Below are positions 27,332 through 38,562 of a stretch of 64,000 bases of DNA, one piece after another. The stretch is from Cytobacillus firmus (GTDB lineage: Bacteria > Bacillota > Bacilli > Bacillales > Cytobacillaceae). Positions within the stretch are counted from its first letter, which is position 1; each line of letters opens with the position of its first letter. The notes under the pieces were generated by a model that worked only from the letters and a program-made list of their open reading frames with translations, was not told the origin of the DNA and did no database searches. The stretch spans positions 27,146-91,145 of the forward strand of contig NZ_JAMBOJ010000013.1 of NCBI RefSeq assembly GCF_023715565.1, given 5' to 3'. A program made the position numbers and the translations under genes.

Positions 27332-27465
27332 TGTGCGGATAGCCTTACTTTATGTGCGGATAATGTTTTTTCTGTGCGGATAGCCTTACTTTATGTGCGG
27401 ATAATGTTTTTTCTGTGCAGATAGCCGACTTTTATGTGCGGATAAATAATTTTATGTGAGAATAT
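27332..27465. repeat. Seven-copy tandem array of TGTGCGGATA, period about 20.5 bp
   Basis: TGTGCGGATA-type units begin at 27332, 27353, 27373, 27394, 27414, 27435 and 27455. The first four are exact; the fifth (TGTGCAGATA) and last (TGTGAGAATA) are diverged. Spacers alternate between GCCTTACTTTA and ATGTTTTTTC-like types, giving a 41-bp higher-order repeat. It lies in the 469-base gap 27140-27608 upstream of yunC and the HD-GYP gene. The remainder of the gap is repeat debris and a terminator. Confidence 0.85.
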
Positions 27466-27577
27466 CCATTTTTGCCTACGCTCTATACCTGTCCCATGCT
27501 GTACACTTTTTCCGCTTTTCGAGACTGTCGCCTTAGCTTCCTGGACGCCCCGCTACTTCTGCTAGATCACACCCATC

Positions 27578-27608
27578 AAAAAAAGACATGCCTCTTAAGG
27601 GCATGCCT
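27578..27608 (-). terminator. Terminator of yunC
   Basis: AGGCATGCC/GGCATGTCT stem (one wobble) then TTTTTTT on the minus strand. Confidence 0.85.
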
Positions 27609-27911
27609 TTAAATCATTTTGAGAAGTGCTTCTTTCCCGATCGTTCCTTTGACAATGCCCAGTTCCTCGGCTTCATAAGTGACAGATTCAAGCGGGGCAT
27701 TTAACAGTTGATCTATCGTTTTTACACCAACAGCCCTGCCGGCAATTACTTTGCGGTCCTTAAGCTTCTCATTCAGCAAAGCTACATCCAGGGCTCCGCA
27801 CATGATATACCCTTTATCATTTGTCACCACCAGCAGATTAGTCTTAGGCAGCTGCACCGAAACACTCAAAAAAGTGTGACCACCTATATCAATCGGCTTC
27901 AAATCAATCAT
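27609..27911 (-). CDS. yunC: DUF1805 protein YunC
   Basis: A 100-residue protein of the YunC family, recognisable by GGHTFLSVSVQLPKTNLLVV, NDKGYIMCGALDV and RAVGVKTIDQLL. ATG 27911 is used because AAAGGAG lies 11 bases upstream; the GTG at 27923 abuts it. Function unknown. Confidence 0.88.
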   Translation of the reverse strand: MIDLKPIDIGGHTFLSVSVQLPKTNLLVVTNDKGYIMCGALDVALLNEKLKDRKVIAGRAVGVKTIDQLLNAPLESVTYEAEELGIVKGTIGKEALLKMI

Positions 27912-27980
27912 ACCTGCACCCACTCCTTTCCTTTTCCCTTACACAATATGTACGGACATGGGAAAGGGTGAACGGTGAAC

Positions 27981-28031
27981 GGTGACAGGCACCTATACCA
28001 GTTGGCTGAAGTGGTATAGGTGCCTGTCACC
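27981..28031. repeat. Perfect 20-bp inverted repeat after yunF
   Basis: Arms 27981-28000 and 28012-28031 are exact complements (GGTGACAGGCACCTATACCA) around an 11-base loop. It is preceded by two further GGTGAAC units. It lies 5 bases from the yunF stop; there is no T run. GACAGGCACC resembles an intergenic motif I recall from several Bacillus genomes. Confidence 0.75.
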
Positions 28032-28035
28032 CGGT

Positions 28036-28881
28036 TTAAAATAAATCCAGCTGTCTGGGAGCGAGCTGCTGATATTCGATATCGAGCATTTTGATCATTT
28101 GTTTAGCATTGTCTGCTGCGTCACCGCCGGAGTTGTTGTTGAAGACGACGAATACATTTTTGCATGTTTTCTCGAGATTTTTTAGATGTTCTGCCCATTC
28201 TGCCAGTTCTCTTTCGTTATAGCGGTACAGATAGCGGACCTCCCGCCAGTTGTCCGCATTCTTTTTTTGCCAGCCGTGAATGTTACGGCCATGAAACCGA
28301 ACAAGAACCTTATCAGGACTGGTTGTTTCCAGGACCATTGGAATAGAACCCTCACCGGCTTGAGGTTCGTCACAGATGCTGTGAATCCAGTCTTCCTCTT
28401 TCATAAAGCTTAGCGTGCCTTCCCTAAACTCCGGCCGAAACCAAGATTGATGCCTGAACTCCAGGGCACAGGGGATCTCCCCCATCTGCTCCCTGCACCA
28501 GCGAAGGTAATCGACATTGGCCTTTTTGCAGTCGAACCATGGCGGGAATTGAAACAGCACCATAGCCAGTTTGCCGGATTCGATATATGGCTCCAATGAA
28601 TCTTTAAACGCCTCAAACATTTCATCTTTGCTTTCAAATGGGATTTCGCCTCTCTGGTGCCCAGTCATGCCCTGATAGGCTTTTACAATGAATTGAAACC
28701 CATCAGGGGTGTCTTTTACCCATTTCACGGAGTTGCGTTTTGGCTGCACAGCATAAAATGCAGAGTCCACCTCGACGGCCGGGAAATGGCCGGCGTACTC
28801 CTTTAATTTATCTCTTGGCGAGATGGAGCCTGTATAAAGACTGTCATGATCGCCCCAGCCTGTTACGCCTATGATAATCAT
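28036..28881 (-). CDS. yunF: DUF72 family protein YunF
   Basis: A 281-residue TIM-barrel-like protein of the DUF72 family. Typical pieces are the N-terminal IGVTGWGDHDSLY, the VEVDSAFYAVQ strand, QFPPWF and CALEFRHQSWF in the middle, and FVVFNNNSGGDAADNAKQM at the end. No enzymatic activity is established for the family. GGAGGTG precedes the ATG. The yunD and yunE genes found between yunC and yunF in B. subtilis are absent. Confidence 0.88.
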   Translation of the reverse strand: MIIIGVTGWGDHDSLYTGSISPRDKLKEYAGHFPAVEVDSAFYAVQPKRNSVKWVKDTPDGFQFIVKAYQGMTGHQRGEIPFESKDEMFEAFKDSLEPYIESGKLAMVLFQFPPWFDCKKANVDYLRWCREQMGEIPCALEFRHQSWFRPEFREGTLSFMKEEDWIHSICDEPQAGEGSIPMVLETTSPDKVLVRFHGRNIHGWQKKNADNWREVRYLYRYNERELAEWAEHLKNLEKTCKNVFVVFNNNSGGDAADNAKQMIKMLDIEYQQLAPRQLDLF

Positions 28882-29015
28882 TGAAACACCTCCGATTGGC
28901 TTTAGTCTTTACAAATTAAAATGAAAACTAAATTAGCATTTATCAAAGTGATATATCTTCACTTTAACAGTTTAATCATCACTTTTCCAAAGATAGAAAG
29001 AACCTATTTTATATT

Positions 29016-29050
29016 TAAAAACCCGCTTACCATAGCCGGTAAACGGGTTC
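29016..29050 (-). terminator. Terminator of the suf operon
   Basis: AACCCGTTTACC/GGTAAGCGGGTT arms then TTT on the minus strand, 14 bases past the sufB stop. Confidence 0.85.
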
Positions 29051-29063
29051 ATTAATATATCTA

Positions 29064-30461
29064 TTAACCGATAGAACCTTCCATTTCAAACTTGATCAAG
29101 CGGTTCATCTCTACTGCATATTCCATTGGAAGCTCTTTCGTAAATGGCTCGATGAAGCCCATTACGATCATTTCTGTTGCTTCTTCCTCAGAAACTCCAC
29201 GGCTCATAAGGTAGAAAAGCTGTTCTTCTGAAACCTTTGAAACCTTCGCTTCATGCTCAAGAGAGATGTTGTCGTTCAGGATTTCATTGTAAGGAATCGT
29301 ATCTGAAGTTGACTGGTTATCCATGATTAGCGTATCGCATTCGATGTTGGCACGTGCACCTTCCGCTTTACGGCCGAAGTGAACGATTCCGCGGTATGTT
29401 ACTTTACCGCCCTGCTTGGAAATCGATTTTGATACAATTGTTGAAGAAGTGTTTGGTGCAAGGTGAATCATTTTCGCACCTGCATCCTGGTGCTGCCCTT
29501 TACCAGCTAATGCAATGGAAAGGGTCATACCGCGTGCGCCTTCTCCTTTAAGAATAACTGCCGGATATTTCATTGTCAGTTTTGAACCGATGTTTCCGTC
29601 AATCCATTCCATTGTTGCGTTTGATTCACAAACCGCACGTTTCGTAACCAGGTTAAATACGTTATTTGCCCAGTTCTGAATGGTAGTATAACGGCAATAT
29701 GCGTCTTTTTTGATGATGATTTCAACAACCGCACTGTGAAGTGAGTTGGTTGTGTAAACAGGTGCTGTACAGCCCTCTACGTAGTGTACATGTGCGCCTT
29801 CATCAACAATGATTAATGTACGCTCAAATTGCCCCATGTTCTCAGAGTTAATGCGGAAATATGCCTGCAATGGCGTATCAACCTTAACCCCTTTAGGAAC
29901 ATAGATGAACGATCCTCCAGACCAAACTGCTGAGTTCAATGCAGCGAACTTGTTGTCTGTCGGAGGGATAACCTTTGCCCAGTGCTCACGGAAGATATCT
30001 TCATTTTCGCGAAGAGCTGAATCTGTATCCTTGAATACGATTCCCTTTGCCTCAAGGTCTTCCTGCATATTATGGTAAACAACCTCTGATTCATACTGTG
30101 CAGAAACACCGGCAAGATACTTCTGTTCAGCTTCAGGAATACCCAATTTATCAAATGTCTGTTTGATTTCTTCAGGAACCTCATCCCAAGAGCGTTCAGT
30201 TTTTTCAGAAGGCTTTACATAATACGTAATTTCATCAAAGTTTAATGACGCTAAATCTCCGCCCCATTGCGGCATAGGCATGTTATAGAAATGGTCCAGT
30301 GATTTTAAACGGAAGTCAAGCATCCATTGTGGCTCTTCCTTCAATTTTGAAATCTCTTCAACAATTTCTTTTGTCAAACCGCGTTTTGATCGGAAAATGG
30401 AAACGTCTTTATCGGCAAAACCATACTTATAATCGCCGATCTCAGGCATTTTTTTTGCCAT
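29064..30461 (-). CDS. sufB: Fe-S cluster assembly scaffold SufB
   Basis: A 465-residue subunit of the SufBCD scaffold on which Fe-S clusters are built. Typical segments are [20 protein letters not shown], the beta-helix [20 protein letters not shown] with its Cys, and the C-terminal [17 protein letters not shown] also found in SufD. GGAGGAATAC precedes the ATG. Last gene of sufC-D-S-U-B; a 105-base gap with a 20-bp palindrome separates it from sufU. Confidence 0.97.
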   Translation of the reverse strand: MAKKMPEIGDYKYGFADKDVSIFRSKRGLTKEIVEEISKLKEEPQWMLDFRLKSLDHFYNMPMPQWGGDLASLNFDEITYYVKPSEKTERSWDEVPEEIKQTFDKLGIPEAEQKYLAGVSAQYESEVVYHNMQEDLEAKGIVFKDTDSALRENEDIFREHWAKVIPPTDNKFAALNSAVWSGGSFIYVPKGVKVDTPLQAYFRINSENMGQFERTLIIVDEGAHVHYVEGCTAPVYTTNSLHSAVVEIIIKKDAYCRYTTIQNWANNVFNLVTKRAVCESNATMEWIDGNIGSKLTMKYPAVILKGEGARGMTLSIALAGKGQHQDAGAKMIHLAPNTSSTIVSKSISKQGGKVTYRGIVHFGRKAEGARANIECDTLIMDNQSTSDTIPYNEILNDNISLEHEAKVSKVSEEQLFYLMSRGVSEEEATEMIVMGFIEPFTKELPMEYAVEMNRLIKFEMEGSIG

Positions 30462-30546
30462 CGTCGTATTCCTCCATTCATATTGGAAAGGGTTAACCCC
30501 CTACCAATTCATAGTTTTTAAGCACACAAGACAGACGAAAAAGTTT

Positions 30547-30566
30547 TCAATCAAACGTTTGATTGA
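30547..30566. promoter_or_regulatory. Perfect 20-bp palindrome between sufU and sufB
   Basis: TCAATCAAACGTTTGATTGA is fully self-complementary and begins right after the sufU stop codon. Its size and symmetry are those of a repressor operator (TetR-like); there is no T run to make it a terminator. The binding protein is unknown. Confidence 0.5.
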
Positions 30567-33542
<2,976 letters not shown>

Positions 33543-33559
33543 AGTGATCCCCCTAACGC

Positions 33560-34345
33560 TTACGCTTCTTGCCCAACTGTTTCGTCTTCAATGCCCAATT
33601 CTTTCTTAATCCAGTCATATCCTTCAGCTTCTAAGCGCTGTGCAAGCTCCGGTCCGCCTGATTTTACAACGCGGCCTTGCATCATCACGTGAACATGGTC
33701 AGGTGTGATGTAGTTAAGAAGGCGCTGGTAGTGTGTGATGATTAAGCATCCGAACTCTTCACCGCGCATTTCGTTGATTCCTTTTGAAACAACTTTCAAT
33801 GCATCGATATCCAAACCGGAGTCGATTTCATCCAGGATAGCCATTTTAGGTTCAAGCATCATTAATTGAAGAATTTCATTGCGCTTCTTTTCTCCGCCTG
33901 AGAAACCTTCATTAAGATAACGCTGAGCCATGTCAAGATCCATTTCCAGGAACTCCATCTTGCTGTCCATTTTGCGGATAAATTTCATAAGAGAAATTTC
34001 ATTTCCTTCTTCAAGGCGGCTGTTAATTGCAGAACGTAAAAAATCGGCATTTGTTACGCCGCTGATTTCACTTGGATATTGCATTGCAAGAAAAAGTCCG
34101 GCACGTGCGCGCTCGTCAACTTCCATTTCAAGAACATCTTTACCATCCAATGTGATGCTGCCCTGTGTTACTTCGTATTTCGGATGCCCCATGATAGCAG
34201 AAGATAAAGTAGATTTACCTGTACCGTTCGGCCCCATGATTGCGTGAATTTCTCCGCCTTTAATCTCAAGGTTAACACCTTTTAGTATTTCTTTTCCCTC
34301 AATAGCAACATGAAGGTCTTTAATTGTAAGTACTGATCCTGCCAT
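33560..34345 (-). CDS. sufC: Fe-S cluster assembly ATPase SufC
   Basis: A 261-residue ABC-type ATPase that drives conformational change of SufBD. Walker A is GPNGTGKSTL (about 38), the signature is EGFSGGEKKRNEI (about 143), and Walker B is MAILDEIDSGLDID. ATG 34345 follows GGAGG; the ATG at 34363 has no site. First gene of the suf operon. Confidence 0.96.
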   Translation of the reverse strand: MAGSVLTIKDLHVAIEGKEILKGVNLEIKGGEIHAIMGPNGTGKSTLSSAIMGHPKYEVTQGSITLDGKDVLEMEVDERARAGLFLAMQYPSEISGVTNADFLRSAINSRLEEGNEISLMKFIRKMDSKMEFLEMDLDMAQRYLNEGFSGGEKKRNEILQLMMLEPKMAILDEIDSGLDIDALKVVSKGINEMRGEEFGCLIITHYQRLLNYITPDHVHVMMQGRVVKSGGPELAQRLEAEGYDWIKKELGIEDETVGQEA

Positions 34346-34409
34346 AATATATACCTCCGTCAATAAAAGAAGATTTGTAAATCGGTTTCATCCGCAAATC
34401 TCTATTCTC

Positions 34410-34438
34410 ATTTTATTCTCATTACAATCTTATAACAA
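34410..34438 (-). promoter_or_regulatory. Candidate promoter of the suf operon
   Basis: Minus strand TTGTTA (34438-34433), 17 bp, TAAAAT (34415-34410). Two direct copies of AATGAGAATA overlap the -10 and its downstream side and could be a metal- or cluster-responsive operator; no known consensus fits well. Confidence 0.45.
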
Positions 34439-34613
34439 ATCAAATATCATAGCAACTCTTTGAGACCATTAACAAACTTTTCAAACGAAAATGTTTAGAA
34501 AGCCTGCAGATATAGATTTTATCATATAAATTTCTTGTCATCAAAGAGTGAATTACCGGATACCAGCATGTCCTGTCTATTTTTTCCCGGTACTGCATTT
34601 TCATGTATTGCAA

Positions 34614-34644
34614 AAAGAAAACCAGTGCATCATTGGCACTGGTT
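34614..34644 (-). terminator. Terminator after the 50-residue gene
   Basis: AACCAGTGC/GCACTGGTT stem then TTTCTTTTT on the minus strand. Confidence 0.8.
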
Positions 34645-34677
34645 ACTATTTACTTCATTATTATATATACCTATGAC

Positions 34678-34830
34678 TTAGGAATGAATTTTTCTTTCAA
34701 GATCTGCAACTAAGCGCTGGCTTTGAAGATAATCTTCTTCACGTCTTTTTTCAACTTCCATTCGAATATCATGTTTCCGGCTGTACACTTCATATCCAAC
34801 TCCATGGGCAGCTTGCATAGCTTTTTCCAT
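34678..34830 (-). CDS. Unannotated small charged protein between sufC and yurZ
   Basis: A 50-residue frame on the minus strand starting MEKAMQAAHGVGYEVYSRKH and ending LVADLERKIHS. It is highly charged and helical, with no membrane segment. An intrinsic terminator follows the stop codon. The ATG at 34830 has only a weak GAGTGA before it. In frame, 12 codons upstream, ATT (34866) follows GAAAGGA by 7 bases, so a rare ATT start is possible. I do not recognise the family. It lies in the 778-base gap 34346-35123. Confidence 0.5.
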   Translation of the reverse strand: MEKAMQAAHGVGYEVYSRKHDIRMEVEKRREEDYLQSQRLVADLERKIHS

Positions 34831-35123
34831 TTCACTCGTGTAGTTCAGCTGTAACTGACTGATAATGAATCAATCCTTTCGGTTTTTATGCTTTTCAGCA
34901 TTTGTATTACATCTAAAATCTTAACACTCACACTATACCCCGCACAAAGCGGAAAAAACCTGATTTTATTAGCAAAATAAGGAATGAGATCCGGTGAAAC
35001 GCTTTCATGCTTCCCATCCTTAGAATACTGGCCGAATGCTCTGGATTAATGGTTGGTTGTATAAATTTTCTGAAAAATATTTAATCTAAGAGAAAACTCC
35101 CGCTATCAAGCAGGAGTTTATTT

Positions 35124-35495
35124 TCAGTGATTTTGCTGATTCAATTCGGTCATGGCCTCCTGGACTAGTGTAACCGCCTGGCTCATGGCAGCTCCGCCAC
35201 CAAAAGCTGCTGTTACTCCTACTGCTTCAAGAATCTCTTTTTCAGACGCCCCTTGGTCAATGCAGCCTTTCGTGTGGTAGATAATACAGTATTCATCCTG
35301 AGAATATAAACTGATTCCGAGCGCAATCAGCTGCTTCTCTTTTTGGGATAGTACACCTTCTTTAAAGCATGCTTCTGTAAAAGCATTATAATGCTGTGCC
35401 AAATCGGGCATTTTTTCAGTAAATATACCTAATCCGACTTTATAATCATGCAGGGCTTCTTCTATTGAGTTTGAAGGTTCATGATAATGTTCCAT
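35124..35495 (-). CDS. yurZ: Carboxymuconolactone decarboxylase/AhpD-like protein YurZ
   Basis: A 123-residue AhpD-fold protein. The family core is LSQKEKQLIALGISLYSQDE followed by YCIIYHTKGCIDQGAS (about 65-82). The first Cys and the His of the CxxC-x3-H site are present, but the second Cys of the pair is Tyr, so it is not a classic AhpD peroxidase. ATG 35495 follows GGAGTGGAG; the ATG at 35525 lacks a site. Placed between the suf and met operons as in B. subtilis. Confidence 0.85.
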   Translation of the reverse strand: MEHYHEPSNSIEEALHDYKVGLGIFTEKMPDLAQHYNAFTEACFKEGVLSQKEKQLIALGISLYSQDEYCIIYHTKGCIDQGASEKEILEAVGVTAAFGGGAAMSQAVTLVQEAMTELNQQNH

Positions 35496-35584
35496 CGGTC
35501 TCCACTCCATTTCAAATAGTATCAAGGTTAGTATGTTTGATTGCTTTTCAATCTATACTGCTGGAAGCTGGGTTGCTGAAATAC

Positions 35585-35613
35585 AAAAAAAACAGGCGCT
35601 GTGAACGCCTGCA
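35585..35613 (-). terminator. Terminator of metNPQ
   Basis: CAGGCG/CGCCTG stem followed by eight T on the minus strand, just past metQ. Confidence 0.85.
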
Positions 35614-35621
35614 TTTCTGCT

Positions 35622-36467
35622 TTATTCAGATACCGGCACAACAGCACCTTCATATTTTTCAAGAATGAAATCCTGGATTTCTTTTGAACGAAGCACTTCA
35701 ACCAGAGCTTTAATTCCTTCTTTTTCTTCATCACCTGTGCGTACTGCAATTACATTCACATATGGTGAATCTTTGTCCTCAATAGCAATTGAATCTTTAA
35801 GAGGATTTAATCCTGCATCAATTGCATAGTTGGAATTAATCAGAACTGCATCTCCTTCTCCATTATTGTAGATCTGAGGAAGAAGTGATGCTTCGTATTC
35901 AGTATCAAACTCTAATTTTTTCGGATTATCTTTAATATCTTCTAATGTTGCTTCTGTTTTTTCAACATCTTCATTTAAAGTGATAAGTCCCTCATTTTCA
36001 AGCATGGAAAGGATGCGGCCATGATCTGCGACTGAGTTGCTCATGATGATTGTTGCACCCTTAGGAAGCTCCTCGAGATTCTTGTACTTTTTGGAATACA
36101 CTCCGATTGGTTCAATATGAATTCCGCCTGCATTCGTAAAATCATATCCATGCTCAGCCTTTTGTGACTCAAGATAAGGAATGTGCTGGAAGTAGTTTGC
36201 ATCAAGCTCTTTAGATTCTAGAGCCTGGTTAGGCAATACATAATCTTGGAATGTTACAACATCAAGTTCAAATCCTTTTTCTTCAAGTAACGGCTTTGCT
36301 TCGTCAAGAATTTCAGCATGAGGGATATTGGAAGCCCCCACTGTAATCTTTTTGCTATCTTTACTATTTCCGCCTTCACCGGATTTGCCGCCTTCTTCTG
36401 AAGTGCCGCAAGCTGCAAGTACAAGTGCAACCGCCAGTGCAAAAGCAAGTGATAACCATTTTTTCAT
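35622..36467 (-). CDS. metQ: Methionine ABC transporter substrate-binding lipoprotein MetQ
   Basis: A 281-residue lipoprotein anchored at the outer face of the membrane. The signal peptide ends in LAAC (Cys at about 20). The NlpA-family region has VGASNIPHAEIL, DANYFQHIPYL and SNSVADHGRILSML. AAGGAGA precedes the ATG. Third gene of metNPQ under an S-box. Confidence 0.95.
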   Translation of the reverse strand: MKKWLSLAFALAVALVLAACGTSEEGGKSGEGGNSKDSKKITVGASNIPHAEILDEAKPLLEEKGFELDVVTFQDYVLPNQALESKELDANYFQHIPYLESQKAEHGYDFTNAGGIHIEPIGVYSKKYKNLEELPKGATIIMSNSVADHGRILSMLENEGLITLNEDVEKTEATLEDIKDNPKKLEFDTEYEASLLPQIYNNGEGDAVLINSNYAIDAGLNPLKDSIAIEDKDSPYVNVIAVRTGDEEKEGIKALVEVLRSKEIQDFILEKYEGAVVPVSE

Positions 36468-36479
36468 GTAAATCTCTCC

Positions 36480-37148
36480 TTATCGTTTGTCTAATTTAGT
36501 TGTAATGATATCTCCAATAAACTGGATAATAAATACGATGATTAAAATAATAACGGTCGCCATAAGCGTCACATCACTACGGCTCCGTTGGAATCCTTCC
36601 AGATAAGCCAGATTTCCAAGTCCCCCGGCACCGATAACACCAGCCATTGCCGTGTAGCCAACCAGCGCTATAGCTGTCACGGTAATTCCCGAAACAAGGG
36701 CAGGCATTGATTCCGGAAGCAGAACTTTCCAGATGATCGTGCTTGTTTTTGCACCCATTGACTTGGCAGCTTCAATTACCCCTTTGTCAATTTCCCTCAA
36801 GCCAATTTCCACCATTCGAGCATAAAACGGGGCAGCACCAATAATTAATGCAGGCAGTGCTGCATCCTCCCCAATCATTGTTCCAAGCAGAAACTTAGTA
36901 AATGGGATTAATAACACAATCAGAATGATAAATGGAATCGAACGGAATACATTGACGAAAGCTGAGATAATTTTATTGATTGCTGCATTTTCCCAGATAT
37001 TCCCCTTTGAGGTCAAAAAGAGCAGCAGCCCCAAAATCGCTCCTAAAATAAAGGTTGCAATAACAGAAATAGTTGTCATATAGAGAGTCTCTACAGTAGC
37101 TTCCCACATGGAGTCCCATTTTACATTTGGAGACCATTCATTAAGCAT
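36480..37148 (-). CDS. metP: Methionine ABC transporter permease MetP
   Basis: A 222-residue permease with five or six membrane segments. The EAA loop is EIDKGVIEAAKSMGAKTSTI (about 117-136), and the family ending GAGGLGNLAYLEGFQRSRSD is present. Its start overlaps the metN end by 8 bases; GGAGGTG lies upstream. Confidence 0.95.
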   Translation of the reverse strand: MLNEWSPNVKWDSMWEATVETLYMTTISVIATFILGAILGLLLFLTSKGNIWENAAINKIISAFVNVFRSIPFIILIVLLIPFTKFLLGTMIGEDAALPALIIGAAPFYARMVEIGLREIDKGVIEAAKSMGAKTSTIIWKVLLPESMPALVSGITVTAIALVGYTAMAGVIGAGGLGNLAYLEGFQRSRSDVTLMATVIILIIVFIIQFIGDIITTKLDKR

Positions 37149-38166
37149 TGGAAATCACCTCCACGCCCACCTGCTGAGAATGGATATATTCGATCGCTTT
37201 TGCAACTTCCTCTGCTTCTCCATCAACATGGATGAATAAGGTACCGTAAGAACCATTCTGCGTCTGGGAAATCTTTCCCTGAAGGATATTAACTGTTACC
37301 TGGAAGTGACGGATCAGGTTTGTAATCAATGGCTGTTCAGCTGATTCACCGACAAATCCTAATTGGACTACTTTTCCTTTAGGATACAAATCGACCAGAT
37401 GATCAATTGTTTCCTTCGTTTCTTCCGGCTCTGTCACCTGCTGGACAAACCGTTTTGTAATCCCTGCTTTGGGATTCTTAAACACATCCAATACAGGACC
37501 GATTTCCACAATGCGTCCGCCTTCCATAACAGCAACCCGATGGCAGATTTTACGGATCACGTGCATTTCATGAGTTATAAGGACAATGGTTAAGCCCAGC
37601 CGTTCATTGATGTCTACGAGCAGCTCCAAAATGGAATCCGTTGTCTGAGGATCAAGGGCAGATGTCGCTTCATCACAAAGGAGCACTTTGGGATTGTTGG
37701 CAAGAGCTCTGGCAATTCCGACCCTTTGCTTTTGACCGCCGCTCAGCTGAGATGGGTAGGCATCTTCCCTGCCTTCCAGACCGACGAGTTTAATGAGCTC
37801 GTCTACTCTTTTGAGCCTTTCCTGCCGGGAAACACCTGCGATTTCAAGCGAAAATGCTATATTTTCTCTTACTGTTCTTGACCATAACAGGTTGAAATGT
37901 TGGAAAATCATGCTTATTTCCTGACGAGCTTTTCTCAGCTTGCTTCCCTTTATCTTTGAAACCTCATTACCTGCTACAGTAACACTGCCATGTGTAGGAA
38001 TCTCCAGCCCATTCAGCATGCGGATTAGGGTGCTTTTACCTGCACCGCTATATCCGATAACACCGAATATTTCTCCTTCTTTCACCTCCAGGTTAACCTC
38101 ATCTACTGCTTTAACCTGGCCTTTATTTGAAGAAAATATCTTCTGTACATCTTTTATAGTAATCAA
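37141..38166 (-). CDS. metN: Methionine ABC transporter ATPase MetN
   Basis: A 341-residue ATPase. Walker A GYSGAGKSTLIR (about 38), signature LSGGQKQRVGIARAL (about 140), Walker B VLLCDEATSALDP. The C-terminal NIL/ACT-like domain (about 265-341) senses methionine in homologues. TTG 38166 is chosen because AGAGGTG lies 9 bases upstream and it gives the usual length; the GTG at 38178 overlaps that site. Confidence 0.95.
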   Translation of the reverse strand: MITIKDVQKIFSSNKGQVKAVDEVNLEVKEGEIFGVIGYSGAGKSTLIRMLNGLEIPTHGSVTVAGNEVSKIKGSKLRKARQEISMIFQHFNLLWSRTVRENIAFSLEIAGVSRQERLKRVDELIKLVGLEGREDAYPSQLSGGQKQRVGIARALANNPKVLLCDEATSALDPQTTDSILELLVDINERLGLTIVLITHEMHVIRKICHRVAVMEGGRIVEIGPVLDVFKNPKAGITKRFVQQVTEPEETKETIDHLVDLYPKGKVVQLGFVGESAEQPLITNLIRHFQVTVNILQGKISQTQNGSYGTLFIHVDGEAEEVAKAIEYIHSQQVGVEVISNA

Positions 38167-38261
38167 CGTGATAGTCACCTCTTTTATCGAAAGATACAGA
38201 TAATAATTAATAGACTGCTTTTATTCCCTTATCTTTTACTCCTCATAGGCTTTCATGCGCA

Positions 38262-38425
38262 AAAGCAAAAATGCCTTTCTGCAGATGAGCAGAAAGGCAT
38301 AAAGAGATTTAGTCCTTTCTCTCATCTATCAAAGCTATGCTTTGAGTGAATTGGCACCATTTCAACTAATTGACGGTTGCCGGGCTTCATAGGGCACTTC
38401 CCTCCACCTCTCTTGATAAGAGCGT
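38262..38425 (-). ncRNA. SAM riboswitch (S-box) of metNPQ
   Basis: The minus strand shows the S-box core: CTCTTATCAAGAGAGGTGGA, GGGAAGTGCCC, ATGAAGCCCGGCAACC and GGTGCCAATTC. It ends with the terminator ATGCCTTTCTGC/GCAGAAAGGCAT (38300-38271) and a T run. It should turn off the importer at high S-adenosylmethionine. Confidence 0.96.
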
Positions 38426-38562
38426 TACGTTCTATATTCAATTAATACTTTAAATGAATTAAGCAGTTTTATAATTACTTTTGCTATCATATCATAGCCA
38501 TTAAAAAGGTGTCAACGATGAAATTTCAAACTTTCGGAATAAAGCGAATGGGAAATTTCCCT

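Noticed and set aside
27332..27465. CRISPR array
   Set aside because: Repeat unit is about 10 bp, the spacers are themselves repeated, and no cas genes are present.
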